Positions 48,771 to 61,004 of a stretch of DNA of 64,000 bases are shown in pieces. The translations under genes were made by a program, and so were the position numbers. The first letter of the stretch is position 1. Every line of letters begins with the position of its first letter. The notes under the pieces were generated by a model. That model was not told the origin of the DNA. It did no database searches and saw only the letters and a list, made by a program, of their open reading frames with translations. Source of the stretch: Tetragonia tetragonoides (taxonomy: Eukaryota; Streptophyta; Magnoliopsida; Caryophyllales; Aizoaceae); contig CM076152.1 in assembly GCA_038025085.1 (NCBI GenBank), forward strand, positions 23,272,001 through 23,336,000, given 5' to 3'.

Positions 48771-50654
48771 GCAAGCTTTAACTCCACCTTTTGAATGCAT
48801 TTACGCGTTTTAACAGCTCTTACATCTAGGGTGAAAGAGATTGAGTTCTTTTGTGTTGTATATTAAGAGAAAGCACCCAAATGCTTTGTTTGCATTCATT
48901 TGAGTGAGAAACTACACCAAGGATGTTTACAAGGACAAACAAGCTTTAACTCCACCTTTTGAATGCATTTACGCGTCTTAACAGCTCTTACATCGAGGGT
49001 GAAAGAGATTGAGTTCTTTTGTGCTGTATATTAAGAGAAAGCACCCAAATGCTTTGTTTGCATTAATTTGAGTGAGAAACTACACCAAGGATGTTTACAA
49101 GTACAAACAAGCTTCAAGTCAACCTTTTGAAAGCATTTACGCGTTTTAAAACCTCATACGACTAGGGTGAAAGAAATTGAGGTCTTTTGTGTTGTATATT
49201 AAGAGAAAGCACCCAAATGCTTTGTTTGCATTCATTTCAGTGAGAAACTACACCAAGAATGTTTACAAGTACAAACAAGCTTCAACTCAAGCTTTTGAAT
49301 GCATTTACGCGTTTTAAAAGCTCATATGACTAGGGTCAAAAAGATTGAGTTCTTTTGTGTTGTATATTAAGAGAAAGCACCCAAATGCTTTGTTTGCATT
49401 CATTTGAGTGAGAAACTTAACCAAGGATGTTTACAAGTACCAACAAGCTTCAACTTAAGCTTTTAAATGCATATACGCGTTTTAAAACCTCATACGACTA
49501 GGGTGAAAGAGATTGAGTTCTTTTGTGTTGTATTTTCAGAGAAAGCACCCAAAAGCTTTGTTTGCATTCATTGGAGTGAGAAACTACACCAAGGATGTTT
49601 TCAAGTACAAACAAGTTTTAACTCAAGCTTTTGAATGTATTTACGCGTTTTAAAAGCTCGTACGACTAGGGTGAAAGTGATTGAGGTCTTTTGTGTTGTA
49701 TATTAAGAGAAAGCACCCAAATGCTTTGTTTGCATTCATTTGAGTGAGAAACTACACCAAGGATGTTTACAAGTACAAACAAGCTTCAACTCAAGCTTTT
49801 GAAAGCATTTAAGCGTTTTAAAACATCCTACGACTAGGGTGAAAGGGATTGAGGTCTTTTGTGTTGTATATTAAGAGAAAGCACCCAAATGCTTTGTTTG
49901 CATTCATTTGAGTGAGAAACTATACCAAGGATGTTTACAAGCACAAACAAGCTTTAACTCCACCTTTTGAATGCATTTACGCATTTTAACAGCTCTTACA
50001 ACTAGGGTGAAAGATATTGAGTTCTTTTGTGTTGTATATTAAGAGAAATCACCCAAATGGTTTGTTTGAATTCATTTGAGTGAGAAACTACACCAAGGAT
50101 GTTTACAAGTACAAACAAGTTTCAACTCAAGCTTTTGAATGCGTTTACGCGTTTTAACAGCTCTTACGACTAGGCAAAAAGAGATTGAGTTCTTTTGTGT
50201 TGTATATTAAGAAAACGCTCGCAAATGCTTTGTTTACATTCATTTGTGTGTGAAACTACCCCAAGGATGTTTACAACTACAAACAAGCTTGAACTTAAGC
50301 TTTTGAATGCATTTAAGCGTTTTAAAAGCTCATACGACAAGGGTGAAAGAGATAGAGTTCTTTTGTGTTGTATATTAAGAGAACGCACCCAAATGTTTTC
50401 TTTGCATTCATTTGAGTGAGAAACTACACCAAAGATGTTTACAAGTACCAACAAGCTTCAACTTAAGCTTTTGAATGCATATACGCGTTTAAAAACCTCG
50501 TACGACAAGGGCGAAAGAGATTGAGTTCTTTTGTGTTGTATTTTCAAAGAAAGCACCCAAAAGCTTTGTTTGCATTCATTGGAGTGAGAAACTACACCAA
50601 GGATGTTTGCAAGTACAAACAAGCTTCAAATCAAAATTTTGAATGTATTCACAA
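48771..50654 (+). repeat. Satellite, forward block of composite unit
   Basis: About 11 forward monomers with the dimer at 50170-50454, 484 bp before the next joint. Confidence 0.93.
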
Positions 50655-51228
50655 TCAAATGAATGCAAACAAAGCTTTTGGGTGCTTTCTCTGAAAATAC
50701 AACACAAAAGAACTCAATCTCTTTCACCCTAGTCGTAAGAGCTGTTAATACGCGTAAATGCATTCAAAAGGTGGAGTTAAAGCATGTTTGTACTTGTAAA
50801 CATCCTTGGTGTAGTTTCTCACTCAAATGAATGCAAACAAAGCATTTGGGGGCTTTCTCTTAATATACAACACAAAAGACCCCAATCTCTTTCACCCTAG
50901 TCATATGAGCTTTTAAAACGCGTAAATGCATTCAAAAGCTTGAGTTGAAGCTTGTTTGTACTTGTAAACATTCTTGGTGTAGTTTCTCACTGAAATGAAT
51001 GCAAACTAAGCTTTTGGTTGCTTTCTCTTAAAAAACAGCACAAAAGAACTCAATCTTTTTCACCCTAGTCATATGAGCTTTTAAAACGCCTATATGCATT
51101 CAAAAGCTTAAGTTGAAGCTTGTTGGTACTTCTAAACATCTTTGGTGTAGTTTCTCACTCAAATGAATGCAAAGAAAACATTTGGGTGCGTTCTCTTAAT
51201 ATACAACACAAAAGAACTCAATCTTTTT
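50655..51228 (-). repeat. Satellite, reverse block of composite unit
   Basis: About 3.5 monomers. It ends with CAATCTTTTTACAAGTAC instead of the TTGCAAGCTTTAAC joint of its neighbours. Confidence 0.92.
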
Positions 51229-52518
51229 ACAAGTACAAACAAGCTTCAACTCAAGCTTTTGAATGCATTACGCGTTTTAAAAGCTCATATGGCTAGGGTG
51301 AAAACGATTGAGTTCTTTTGTGTTGTATATTAAGAGAAAGCACCCAAATGCTTTGTTTGCATTCATTTGAGTGAGAAACTTAACCAAGGATGTTTACAAG
51401 TACCAACAAGCTTCAAACCAAGCTTTTGAATGTATTTACCCGTTTTAAAAGCTCATATGACTAGGGTGAAAGAGATTGAGTTCTTTTGTGTTGTATATTA
51501 AGAGAAACCACCCAAATGCTTTGTTTGCATTCATTTGAGTAAGAAACTACACCAAGGATGTTTACAAGTACAAACAACCTTTAACTCCACCTTTTGAATG
51601 CATTTACGCGTTTCAACAGCTCTTACATCTAGGGTGAAAGAGATTGAGTTCTTTTGTGTTGTATATTAAGAGAAAGCACCCAAATGCTTTCTTTGCATTA
51701 ATTTGAGTGAGAAACTACACCAAGGATGTTTACAAGTACAAACAAGCTTGAACTCAACCTTTTGAAAGCATTTACGCGTTTTAAAACCTCATACGACTAG
51801 GGTGAAAGAAATTGAGGTCTTTTGTGTTGTATATTAAGAGAAAGCATCCAAATACTTTATTTGCATTCATTTACAAGTACAAACAAGCGTCAACTCAAGC
51901 TTTTGAATGTATTTACGCATTTTAAGAGCTCTTACAACTAGGGTGAAAGAGATTGAGTTCTTTTGTGTTGTATATTAAGAGAAATCACCCAAATGGTTGG
52001 TTTGAATTCATTTGAGTGAGAAACTACACCAAGGATGTTTACAAGTACAAACAAGTTTCAACTCAAGCTTTTGAATGCATTTACGCGTTTTAACAGCTCT
52101 TACGACTAGGCGAAAAGAGATTGAGTTCTTTTGTGTTGTATATTAAGAAAAAGCTCGCAAATGCTTTGTTTACATTCATTTGAGTGTGAAACTACCCCAA
52201 GGATGTTTACAACTACAAACAAGTTTGAACTCAAGCTTTTGAATGCATTTAAGCGTTTTAAAAGCTCATATGACAAGGGTGAAAGAGATAGAGTTCTTTT
52301 GTGTTGTATATTAAGAGAACGCACCCAAATGTTTTCTTTGCATTCATTTGAGTGAGAAACTACACCAAAGATGTTTACAAGTACAAACAAGCTTCAACTC
52401 AAGCATTTGAATGTATTTACCCGTTTTAACAGCTCTTACGACTAGGGTGAAAGAGATTGAGTTCGTTTCTGTTGTATTTTAAGAGAAAGCACACAAATGC
52501 TTTATTTGCGTTCATTGG
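51229..52518 (+). repeat. Satellite, forward block
   Basis: About 7.5 forward monomers, one shortened near 51870 (CATTCATTTACAAGTAC). Dimer at 52106-52390. Confidence 0.92.
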
Positions 52519-54494
52519 ACTCAAATCTCTTTTCGCCTAGTCGTAAGAGCTGTTAAAACGCGTAAATGCATTCAAAAGCTTGAGTTGAAACTTGTTTGAA
52601 CTTGTAAACATCCTTGGGGTAGTTTCTCACTCAAATTAATGCAAAGAAAGCATTTGGGTGCTTTCTCTGAACATACAACACGAAAGACCTCAACTCTTTC
52701 ACCCTAGTCGTAAGAGCTGATAAAACGCGTAAATACATTCAAAATTTTGAGTTGAAGCTTGTTTGTACTTGTAAACATCCTTGGTGTAGTTTCTCACTCA
52801 AATAAATGCAAACAAATCATTTGGGTGCTTTCTCTTAATGTACAACAGAAAAGAACTCAATCTGTTTCACCCTAGTCGTATGAGGTTTTAAAACGCGTAA
52901 ATGCTTTCAAAAGCTTGAGTTGAAGCTTGTTTGTACTTGTAAACATCCTTGGTGTAGTTTCTCCCTCAAATGAATGCAAACAAAGCACTTGGGTGCTTTC
53001 TCTTAATATACAACACAAAAGACCTCAATCTCTTTCACCCTAGTCGTAAGAGGTTTTAAAACGCGTAAATGCTTTCAAAAGCTTGAGTTGAAGCTTGTTT
53101 GTCCTTGTAAATATCCTTAGTGTAGTTTCTCACTCAAATGAATGCAAACAAAGCATTTGGGTGCTTTCTCTTAATATACAACACAAAAGACCTCATATCT
53201 CTTTCACCCTATTCGTAAGAGCTGTTAAAACGCGTAAATACATTCAAAAGCTTGAGTTGAAGCTTGTTTGTACTTCTAAACATTCTTGGTGATGTTTCTC
53301 ACTCAAATGAATGCAAACAAAGCATTTGGGTGCTTTCTCTTAATATACAACACAAAAGAAAATCTTTTTCACCATAGTCATATGAGCTTTTAAAACGCGT
53401 AAATGCATTCAAAAGGTGGAGTTAAAGCTTTTTTGTACTTGTAAACATCCTTGGTGTAGTTTTTCACTCAAATGAATGCAAACAAAGCATTTGGGTGCTT
53501 TCTCTTAATATACAACACAAAAGACCTCAATCTCTTTCACCCTAGTCATATGAGCTTTTAAAACGCGTAAATACATTCAAAAGCTTGAGTTGAAGCTTGT
53601 TTGTACTTGTAAACATCCTTGGTGTAGTTTCTCACTCCAATGAATGCAAACAAAGCATTTGTGTGCTTTCTCTTAATATACAACAGAAAAGAACTCAATC
53701 TCTTTCACCCTAGTCGTAAGAGCTGTTAAAACGCGTCAATACATTCAAAAGCTTGAGTTGAAGCTTGTTTGTACTTGTAAACATCCTTGGTGTAGTTTCT
53801 CACTCCAATGAATGCAAACAAAGCTTTTGGGTGCTTTCTCTGAAAATACAAAACAAAAGAACTCAATCTCTTTCACCCTAGTCGTATGAGGTTTTAAAAC
53901 GCGTATATGCATTCAAAAGCTTAAGTTGAAGCTTGTTGGTACTTGTAAACATCTTTGGTGTAGTTTCTCACTCAAATGAATGCAAAGAAAACGTTTGGGT
54001 GCGTTCTCTTAATATACAAAACAAAAGAACTCTTATCTCTTTCACCCTTGTCATATGAGCTTTTAAAACGCTTAAATGCATTCAAAAGCTTGAGTTCAAG
54101 CTTGTTTGTAGTTGTAAACATCCTTGGGGTAGTTTCACACTCAAATGAATGTAAACAAAGCATTTGCGAGCTTTTTCTTAATATACAACACAAAAGAACA
54201 CAATCTCTTTTCGCCTAGTCGTAAGAGCTGTTAAAACACGTAAATGCATTCAAAAGCTTGAGTTGAAACTTGTTTGTACTTGTAAACATCCTTGGTGTAT
54301 TTTCTCACTCAAATGAATGCAAACAAACCATTTGGGTGATTTCTCTTAATATACAACATAAAAGAACTCAATCTCTTTCACCCTAGTCGTATGAGGGTTT
54401 AAAATGCTTAAATGCAATAAAAAGCTTCAGTTGAAGCTTGTTTGTACTTGTAAACATCCTTGGTGTAGTTTCTCACTCAAATGAATGCATGCAA
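52519..54494 (-). repeat. Satellite, reverse block
   Basis: About 12 monomers, entered through CATTGGACTCAAATCTC. It contains the dimer in reverse orientation at 53976-54218. Confidence 0.93.
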
Positions 54495-54612
54495 AGCAAC
54501 CAAAAGCTTTGTTTGCATTCACTTGAGTGAGAAACTTAACCAAGGATGTTTACGCGTTTTAAACAGTTTCTTAATTTTGTTTGCATTCACCTTTTGAATT
54601 TACAAGTACAAA
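54495..54612 (+). repeat. Short forward piece and scrambled joint
   Basis: Copies the arrangement at 33065-33118: ACGCGTTTTAAACAGTTTC, then CATTCACCTTTTGAATTTAC. Confidence 0.8.
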
Positions 54613-55367
54613 CAATCAAATGAATGCAAATAAAGCATTTGGGTGCTTTCTCTTAATATACAACACAAAAGAACTCAATCTCTTTCACCCTAGATGTAAG
54701 AGCTTTTAAAACGCGTAAATACATTCAAAAGTTTGAGTTGAAGCTTGTTTGTACTTGTAAACATCCTTGGTGTATTTTCTCACTCCAATGAATGCAAACA
54801 AAGCTTTTTGGTGCTTTCTCTGAAAATACAACACAAAAGAACTCAATCTTTTTCACCCTAGTCGTATGAGGTTTTAAAACGCGTATATGCATTCAAAAGC
54901 TTAAGTTGAAGCTTGTTGGTACTTGTAAACATCTTTGGTGTAGTTTCTCACTCAAATGAATGCAAAGAAAACATTTGGGTGCGTTCTCTTAATATACAAC
55001 ACAAAAGAACTCTATCTCTTTCACCCTTGTCGCATGAGCTTTTAAAACGCGTAAATGCTTTCAAAAGCTTGAGTTGAAGCTTGTTTGTACTTGTAAACAT
55101 CCTTGGTGTAGTATCTCCCTCAAATGAATGCAAACAAAGCATTTGGGTGCTTTCTCTTAATATACAACACAAAAGAACTCAATCTCTTTCACCCTAGATG
55201 TAAGAGCTGTTAAAACGCTTAAATGCATTCAAAAGGTGGAGTTAAAGCTTGTTTGTACTTGTAAACATCGTTGGTGTAGTTTCTCACTCAAATGAATGCA
55301 AACAGAGCATTTGGGTGCTTTCTCTTAATATACAACACAAAAGACCTCAAAACTCTTTCACCCTTCT
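54613..55367 (-). repeat. Satellite, reverse block
   Basis: About 4.5 monomers, entered through AACAATCAAATGAATG like 30071 and 33119, so it is a third relative of the reverse block in duplication C. Confidence 0.92.
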
Positions 55368-55650
55368 CGTATTCATTTGTTTGCATTCATTTGAGTGTGA
55401 AACTACACCTAGGATGTTTACAAGTACAAACAAGCTTCAACTCAAGCTTTTGAATGCATTTACGCGTTTTAAAAGCGCATACGAATGGGTGAAAGAGATT
55501 TCAGTTCTTTGTGTTGTATATTAACAGAAAGCATCCAAACACTTTGTTTGCATTCATTTGCGTGTGAAACTACACCTTGGATATTTACAAGTACAAACAA
55601 GCTTGAACTCAAGCTTTTGAATGCAAGCTTTTGAATGCATTTACGCGTTT
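55368..55650 (+). repeat. Satellite, forward block
   Basis: Fewer than two monomers, more diverged than average (CGAATGGGTG, ACCTAGGATG). A duplicated AAGCTTTTGAATGCA stands at 55612-55640. Confidence 0.88.
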
Positions 55651-55745
55651 GGGTGCATAATGAATGCAAACAAAGCATTTGGGTGACCTTGACCATAATG
55701 TCACCAAAGTAAGCATGTTTGTACATTTTTACGCGTTTACGCGTA
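55651..55745. repeat. Rearranged joint with non-satellite bases
   Basis: A reverse scrap (ATGAATGCAAACAAAGCATT) is followed by about 45 bp not found in monomers (CTTGACCATAATG...AAAGTAAGCATG), then ACGCGTTTACGCGT. GGTGAC (55682-55687) and GTCACC (55700-55705) form a 6-bp inverted pair. Confidence 0.7.
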
Positions 55746-58700
55746 CATACAAGCTTCAACTCAAGCTTTTGAATGCATTTACGCGTTTTAACAGCTCATA
55801 CGACTAGGGTGATAGAGATTGAGTTCTTTTGTGTTGTTCATTAAGGGAAAGCACCCAAATGTTTTGTTTGCATTTATTTGAATGAGAAACTACACCTAGG
55901 ATGTTTAATGTACAAAAATGATTCAACTCAAGCTTTTGAATGCATTTACGCGTTTTAAAAGCTCATACGAGTAGAGTGAAAGAGATTTGAGTTCTTTTGT
56001 GTTGTACATTAAGAGAAAGCATCCAAATACTTTGTTCGGACACATTTGAGTGTGAAACTGCACCTAGGATGTTTACAAGTACAAACAAGCTTCAACTCAA
56101 GCTTTTGAATGCATTTACGCGTTTTGAAAGCTCATACGAGTAGGGTGAAAGAGATTTGAGTTCTTTTGTGTTGTATATTAAGAGAATGCATCCAAATACT
56201 TTGTTTCAATTCATTTGAGTGAGAAACAACACGAAGGATGTTTACAAGTACAAACAAGCTTTAACTCCACCTTTTGAATGCATTTACGCGTTTTTCACAG
56301 CTCTTACATCTAGGGTAAAAGAGATTGAGTTCTTTTGTGTTGTATATTAAGAGAAAGCACCCAAATGCTTTGTTTGCATTCATTTGAGGGAGAAACTACA
56401 CCAAGGATGTTTACATTACAAACAAGCTTTAACTCAAGCTTTTGAATGCATTTACGCGTTTTAAAAGCTCATATGACTAGGGTGAAAAAGATTGAGTTCT
56501 TTTGTGTTGGATTTTAAGAGAAAGCAACCAAAAGCTTTGTTTGCATTCATTTCAGTGAGAAACTACACCAAGAATGTTTACAAGTACAAACAAGCTTCAA
56601 CTCAAGCTTTTGAATGCATTTACGCGTTTTAACAGCTGTTACATCTAGGGTGAAAGAGATTGAGTTCTTTTGTGTTGTATATTGAGAGAAAGCACCCAAA
56701 TGCTTTGTCTGCATTTATTTGAGTGAGAAACTACACCAAGGATGTTTACAAGCACAAACAAGCTTTAACTCCACCTTTTGAATGCACTTACGCATTTTAA
56801 TAGCTCTTACAACTAGGGTGAAAGAGATTGAGTTCTGTTGTGTTGTATATTAAGAGAAATCACACAAATGCCTTGTTTGCATTCATTTTAGTGAGAAACT
56901 ACACCAAGGATCTGTACAAGTACAAAAAAGCTTAAACTCAAGCATTTGAATGCATTTACGCGTTTTAAAAGCTCATATGACTAGGGTGAAAAAGATTGAG
57001 TTCTTTCGTGTTGTATTTTAAGAGAAAACAACCAAAAGCTTTGTTTGCATTCATTTGAGTGAGAAACTACACCAAGGATGTTTACAAGTACAAACAAGCT
57101 TTAACTCCACCTTTTGAATGCATTTACGCGTTTTAACAGCTCTTACGACTAGGGTGAAAGAGATTGAGTTCTTTTGTGTTGTATTTTCAGAGAAAGCACC
57201 CAAAAGCTTTGTTTGCATTCATTGGACTGAGAAACTACACCAAGGATGTTTACAAGTACAAACAAGCTTCAACTCAAGCTTTTGAAAGCATTTACGCGTT
57301 TCAACACCACATACGACTAGGGTGAAACAGATTGAGTTCTTTTCTGTTGTATATTATGAGAAAGCACCCAAATGCTTTGTTTGCATTTATATGAGTGAGA
57401 AACTACACCAAGGATGTTTACAAGTACAAACAAGCTTCAACTCAAAATTGTGAATGTATTTACGCGTTTTAACAGCTCTTACGACTAGGGTGAAAGAGTT
57501 GAGGTCTTTTGTGTTGTATATTAAGACAAAGTACCCAAATGCTTTCTTTGCATTAATTTGAGTGAGAAACTACACCAAGGATGTTTACAAGTTCAAACAA
57601 GTTTCAACTCAAGCTTTTGAATGCATTTACGCGTTTTAACAACTCTTACGACTAGGCGAAAAGAGATTGAGTTCTTTTGTGTTGTATATTAAGAAAAAGC
57701 TCGCAAATGCTTTGTTTAAATTCATTTGAGTGTGAAACTACACCAAGGATGTTTACAACTACAAAAAGGCATCAACTCAAGCTTTTGAATGTATTTACGC
57801 GTTTTAAAAGCTCATACGAAAAGGGTGATAGAGATTGAGTTCTTTTGTGTTGTATATTAAGAGAAAGCACCCAAATGCTTTGTATGCATTCATTTGAGTG
57901 TGAAACTACCCCAAGAATGTTTACAACTACAAACTTGCTTGAACTCAAGCTTTTGAATGCATTTAAACGTTTTAAATGCTCCATCTCAAGCGCCATCTCA
58001 AGCTTTTTATTGCATTTTATATTAAGAGAAAGCACCCAAATGCTTTGTTTGCATTCATTTGAGTGAGAAACTACACCAAGGATGTTTACAAGTACAAAGA
58101 AGCTTTAACTCGACCTTTTGAATGCATTTACGCGTTTTAACAGCTGTTACATCTAGGGTGAAAGAGATTGAGTTCTTTTGCGTTGTATATTAAGAGAAAT
58201 CACACAAATGCTTTGTTTGCATTCATTTGGGTGAGAAACTACACCAAGGATGTTTACAAGTACAAACAAGCGTCATCTCAAGCTTTTTATTGCATTTTAT
58301 ATTAAGAGAAAGCACCCAAATGCTTTGTTTGCATTCATTTGAGTGAGAAACTACATCAAGGATGCTTACAAGCACAAACAAGCTTTAACTCCACCTTTTG
58401 AATGCATTTACGCATTTTAACAGCTCTTACAACTAGGGTGAAAGAGATTGAGTTCTTTTGTGTTGTATATTAAGAGAAATCACACAAATGCTTTGTTTGC
58501 ATTCAGTTGAGTGAGAAACTACACCAAGGATGTTTACAAGTACAAACAAGCTTCAACTCAAGCTTTTGAATGCATTTACGCGTTTTAAAAGCTCATATGA
58601 CTAGGGTGAAAGAGATTGAGGTCTTTTGTGTTGTATATTAAGAGAAAGCACCCAAATGCTTTGTTTGCATTCATTGGAGTGAGAAACTACACCAAGGATG

Positions 58701-59008
58701 TTTACAAGTACAAACAAGCTTTAACTCCACCTTTTGAATGCATTTACGCGTTTTAACAGCTCTTACATCTAGGGTGAAAGAGATTGAGTTCTTTTGTGTT
58801 GTATATTAAGAGAAAGCACCCAAATGCTTTGTTTGCATTCATTTGAGTGAGTAACTACACCAAGGAATAAAGAGATTGAGGTCTTTTGTGTTGTATTTTC
58901 AGAGAAAGCACCCAAAAGCTTTGTTTGCATTCATTGGAGTGAGAAACTACACCAAGGATGTTTACAAGTACAAACAAGCTTCAACTCAAAATTTTGAATG
59001 TATTCACA
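55746..59008 (+). repeat. Satellite, forward block
   Basis: About 19 forward monomers. The first three (55750-56230) form a diverged group with ACCTAGGATG and GAGATTTGAG. Shortened monomers at 57985-58020 and 58275-58305 share TCAAGCTTTTTATTGCATTT, and another lies at 58862 (CCAAGGAATAAAGAG). Confidence 0.93.
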
Positions 59009-59241
59009 ATCGAATGAATGCAAATAAGGCATTTGTGTGCTTTCTCTTAATATACAACGGAAAAGAACTCAATCTCTTTCACCCTAGTGGTAAGAGCTGT
59101 TAAAACAACTCTATACATTCAAAAGCTTGAGTTGAAGCTTGTTTGTAATTGTAAACATCCTTGGTGTAGTTTCTCACTCCAATGAATGCAAACAAAGCTT
59201 TTGGGTGCTTTCTCTGAAAATACAACACAAAAGAACTCAAT
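59009..59241 (-). repeat. Satellite, reverse piece
   Basis: About 1.4 monomers between GTATTCACAATCGAATG and AACTCAATCACCCAAAAGC. Confidence 0.88.
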
Positions 59242-60914
59242 CACCCAAAAGCTTCGTTTGCATTCATTGGAGTGAGAAACTACACCAAGGATGTTTACAA
59301 GTACAAACAGGTTTCAGCTCAAGCTTTTGAATGGATTTACGCGTTTTTTTAACAGCTCTTACGACTAGGCGAAAAGAGATTGAGTTCTTTTGTGTTGTAC
59401 ATTAAGAAAAAGCTCGCAAATGCTTTGTTTACATTCATTTGAGTGTGAAACTACCCCAAGAATGTTTACAACTACAAACTTGCTTGAACTCAAGCTTTTG
59501 AATGCATTTACGCGTTTTAACAGCTCTTACGACTAGGGTGAAAGAGATTGAGTTCTTTTGTGTTGTATTTTCACAGAAAGCACCCAAAAGCTTTGTTTGC
59601 ATTCGTTGGAGTGAGAAACTACACCAAGGATGTTTACAAGTACAAACAAGCTTTAACTCCACCTTTTGAATGCATTTACACGTTTTAACAGTCTTACATC
59701 TAGGGTGAAAGAGATTGAGGTCTTTTGTGTTGTATATTAAGAGAAATCACTCAAATGCTTTGTTTGCATTCATTTGAGTGAGAAACTACACCAAGGATGT
59801 TTACAAGTACAAACAAGCTTCAACTCAAGCTTTTGAATGCATTTACGCGTTTTAAAAGCCCATATGACTAGGGTGAAAAAGATTGAGTTCTTTTGTGTTG
59901 TATTTTAAGAGAAAGCAACCAAATGCTTTGTTTGCATTCATTTGAGTGAAAAACTACACTAAGGATGTTTACAAGCACAAACAAGCTTTAACTAAACCTT
60001 TTGAATGCATTTACGCATTTTAACAGCTCTTACAACTAGGGTGAAAGAGTTTGAGTTCTTTTGTATTGTATATTAAGAGAAATCACCCAAATGGTTTGTT
60101 TGCATTCATTTGAGTGAGAAACTACACCAAGGATGTTTACAAGTACAAACAAGTTTCAACTCAAGCTTTTGAATGCATTTACGCGTTTTAACAGCTCTTA
60201 CATCTAGGGTGAAAGAGATTGAGTTCTTTTGTGTTGTATGTTAAGAAAAATCTCGCAAATGCTTTGTTTACATTCAATTGAGTGTGAAACTACCCCAAGG
60301 ATGTTTACAACTACAAACAAGCTTGAACTCAAGCTTTTGAATGTATTTAAGCGTTTTAAAAGCTCATACGACAAGGATGAAAGAGATTGAGTTCTTTTGT
60401 GTTGTATTTTAAGAGAACGCACCCAAATGCTTTGTTTTCATTCTTTTGAGTGAGAAACTACACCAAGAATGTTTACAAGTACAAACAAGCTTCAACTCAA
60501 GCTTTGAATGAATTTACGCCTTTTAAAAGCTCATATGATTAAGGTGAAAAAGATTGAGTTCTTTTGTTTTGTATTTTAAGAGAAAGCAACCAAAAGCTTT
60601 GTTTGCATTCATTTCAGTGAGAAACTACACCAAGAATGTTTACAAGTACAAACAAGCTTCAACTCAAGCTTTTGAATGCATTTACGCGTTTTAAAAGCTC
60701 ATATGACTAGGGTGAAAGAGATTGAGGTCTTTTGTGTTGTATATCAAGAGAAAGCACCCAAATGCTTTGTTTGCATTCATTTGAGTGTGAAAGTACACCA
60801 AGGATGTTTACAAGTACAAACAAGCTTTAACTCCACCTTTTGAATGCATTTACACGTTTTAACAGCTCTTACATCTAGGGTGAAAGAGATTGAGGTCTTT
60901 TGTGTTGTATATTA
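59242..60914 (+). repeat. Satellite, forward block
   Basis: About 10 forward monomers with a dimer at 60204-60425 and a diverged dimer-type monomer near 59400. Confidence 0.93.
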
Positions 60915-61004
60915 ATAATGCATTCATTTGAGTTCAAAACTTGATATACTACACCTTTGTATGAGCTTTTAAATGTATTCATTTCAGGAAGTTTAAAAGT
61001 ACCA
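60915..61004. repeat. Scrambled satellite joint
   Basis: Ninety bases of short pieces from both orientations (GCATTCATTTGAG, GATATACTACACC, TATGAGCTTTTAAATG), no full monomer. Confidence 0.75.
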
